Assembly: GCA_030044395.1 (NCBI GenBank) | Contig: JASHVW010000033.1 | Location: 1 to 8,169 of the forward strand | Source: Verrucomicrobiia bacterium | GTDB lineage: Bacteria > Verrucomicrobiota > Verrucomicrobiia > Limisphaerales > UBA11358 | Length of the DNA: 8,169 bases | Reading direction: 5' to 3' | Part shown: piece after piece, positions 7,467 to 8,169 of the stretch | How positions within the stretch are numbered: position 1 is the first letter of the stretch | Layout of the letters: each line of letters begins with the position of its first letter | The notes under the pieces: generated by a model | The model's database searches: none | Seen by the model: only the letters and a program-made list of their open reading frames with translations | Told to the model about the DNA's origin: nothing | Made by a program: the position numbers and the translations under genes

Positions 7467-7610
7467 TTTCAAGATGAGACTAAGTCGCGGGTCTTTTGGG
7501 CCTCTGGCTTCGTTGCTCACTCGTTGTCCCGACTCGTCGGGACGAATATGCGCCTCGCTCGCGCCTGGCCAGACGCCCAAAATTCTGCGCGCCTTAATCT
7601 CATCTTGAAA
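7467..7610. repeat. Long imperfect inverted repeat (~144 bp) with central hairpin
   Basis: The outer arms begin and end with TTTCAAGATGAGA (7467-7479) and its reverse complement (7598-7610), a perfect 13-base match. Similarity continues inward through (C/T)TAAG, CGCG, TTTTGGGC and TCTGGC to about 7507 on the left and 7569 on the right, with a one-base bulge and scattered mismatches. At the centre, GTCCCGAC (7526-7533) and GTCGGGAC (7536-7543) form a perfect 8-base stem around TC. The whole could fold as one long hairpin or cruciform. No transposase gene and no clear target-site duplication is visible, so it could be a non-autonomous MITE-like or REP-like dispersed repeat. Copy number in the genome cannot be judged here. 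Confidence 0.75.
7526..7543. repeat. Perfect 8-bp hairpin at the centre of the inverted repeat
   Basis: GTCCCGAC and GTCGGGAC are exact reverse complements separated by two bases. The stem has six G-C pairs out of eight. It forms the apex of the larger inverted repeat and has no T-run after it on either strand, so it is not a typical intrinsic terminator. Confidence 0.6.
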
Positions 7611-7717
7611 GCTCATTGGAATAAACAGCTCGTCGAAGCGCAGCCTTGAGAAGCCCGGCTTCCGCCGGTTGCCATCTTCATGACAAAGAATGCGGAGGAA
7701 TGGGTTTGTGGCAAGGA

Positions 7718-8005
7718 TTAAATTAACCGCCGATGCTCCCGTTTTGCGTGCAAAACGCGAAAGACAACGACGCGGTCGCCCTCAACCCGGTAGAAAAGCT
7801 TATAAGGAAATCGCCGTGTGAGAATTCGACGAAAATCTTTATAATAAAAAGGACGGCGTTTGGGGTCTTTTTCTAACAGAATTATTGCCGCATGAATTTC
7901 AAGCAGGAATTCATCACCAAGTCCAGGGCGCTGCGATTCATACCATGTCCGGGCCTCGCACAAGTCCACTTCCGCGTTTGGACGAATGACGACGCGCCAA
8001 CTCAC
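7718..8005 (-). CDS. ParE/RelE-superfamily toxin of a type II toxin-antitoxin module
   Basis: This 95-residue basic protein matches the usual size and pattern of ParE/RelE-fold toxins. An N-terminal strand (WRVVIRP) leads to a helix with WYESQRPGLGDEFLLEI (21-37), the characteristic Y-x-x-x-x-x-GLG-x-x-F motif. The C-terminal sheet is RRILTRRFPYKLFYRV followed by VVVFRVLHAKRE. Members either poison gyrase (ParE) or cut mRNA on ribosomes (RelE); the GLGxxF and RRFPYxxxYR patterns lean to the ParE side, but the target cannot be settled from sequence. The start is GTG and overlaps the upstream antitoxin stop as GTGA, the normal antitoxin-first order. Expression is probably coupled to and repressed by the antitoxin. 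No frameshift or loss is seen, so it appears intact. Confidence 0.88.
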   Translation of the reverse strand: MSWRVVIRPNAEVDLCEARTWYESQRPGLGDEFLLEIHAAIILLEKDPKRRPFYYKDFRRILTRRFPYKLFYRVEGDRVVVFRVLHAKREHRRLI

Positions 8006-8169
8006 TTGCGGGAAGATTTACGGATTCGTGCCTGAACTTCATTCCAGGATGACCCAGCATCGGGATTACGGCGATATTCTTCCAATTCGCGGTCGAGCAA
8101 GGCCTTTTCCTCGGGCGTTACGGTGCCGTTAAGGACATCGTTTTCCTCCATCTCGCAAATGCGGTCAAA
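8002..8169 (-). CDS. Addiction-module antitoxin, C-terminal part (5' end beyond window)
   Basis: An open frame of 55 codons runs from the window edge to a TGA that overlaps the toxin GTG. It reads FDRICEMEEND, then TPEEKALLDRELEEYRRNPD, then AGSSWNEVQARIRK and a short basic tail. The LDRELxEYRxNPDxGxxWxEVxxRI pattern is that of the small 'putative addiction module component' proteins (TIGR02574-like) usually encoded directly before RelE/ParE toxins. Family members are about 65-80 residues, so some 10-25 N-terminal residues are expected outside the window. An internal ATG at 8151 could also start a shortened 49-residue form, but I think this less likely. It should bind and neutralise the toxin, and these C-terminal segments are the likely toxin-wrapping part. 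Confidence 0.8.
   Translation of the reverse strand, partial: FDRICEMEENDVLNGTVTPEEKALLDRELEEYRRNPDAGSSWNEVQARIRKSSRK

Larger units (their letters stand above)
7375..7717. other. Gene-free stretch between SGNH/TPR gene and toxin gene
   Basis: This 343-base interval carries no convincing gene. A plus-strand frame of 100 codons runs through 7347-7649, but it starts inside the SGNH/TPR gene on the other strand and its body translates the inverted repeat, so it is not called. The stretch holds a weak promoter candidate near the SGNH/TPR start, a short GT run near 7434-7441, the large inverted repeat, and a small GC hairpin at 7655-7668. Confidence 0.6.

Noticed and set aside
7347..7649. Plus-strand open frame of 100 codons through the intergenic region
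   Set aside because: It begins inside the SGNH/TPR gene on the other strand and most of its body is a translation of the inverted repeat; no ribosome site or domain supports it.
7655..7668. Small hairpin CCGGC-TTCC-GCCGG downstream of the toxin gene
   Set aside because: The stem has only 5 pairs and no T-run follows on the minus strand, so I do not call it a terminator.

Overview
The window reads as a chromosomal piece of a Verrucomicrobiota-like bacterium, probably near the Pedosphaera/Limisphaerales group. This is inferred from gene content only: a prepilin with the H-X9-DG C-terminal motif, a membrane-anchored SGNH/TPR protein, a hybrid-free sensor kinase with repeated extracytoplasmic units, and weak or absent Shine-Dalgarno sequences. 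Every gene I can support lies on the minus strand, so the window is best read from right to left.

Right to left, the layout is as follows. (1) At 8169-7718 is a type II toxin-antitoxin pair: the C-terminal part of an addiction-module antitoxin, cut by the window edge, overlapping a ParE/RelE-type toxin by 4 bases. (2) At 7717-7375 is a gene-free stretch dominated by a ~144-bp imperfect inverted repeat (7467-7610) with a perfect hairpin at its centre. (3) At 7374-4858 is a large inner-membrane-anchored protein that combines an SGNH/GDSL-like domain with many TPRs. (4) At 4857-4604 is an AT-rich regulatory stretch with a good sigma70-like promoter and several short repeats. (5) At 4603-3761 is a prepilin-like protein. 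(6) At 3689-2883 is a secreted GH16 beta-glucanase. (7) At 2886-385 is a two-component histidine kinase with four similar beta-rich units outside the membrane. (8) At 388-1 is the receiver part of its response regulator, cut by the left window edge.

The GH16 enzyme, kinase and regulator are joined by 4-base start/stop overlaps (TTGA and GTGA). They are therefore very likely translated from one mRNA, and the prepilin 71 bp upstream may be its first gene. The simplest reading is a surface/secretion and glucan-degradation unit with its own sensor: the enzyme releases oligosaccharides outside the inner membrane, and the kinase's repeated extracytoplasmic units may sense a related signal and pass phosphate to a NarL/FixJ-type regulator. 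The enzymatic and kinase assignments rest on visible catalytic motifs. The sensing link is inference from gene order. I see no CRISPR array, rRNA, tRNA or transposase gene.
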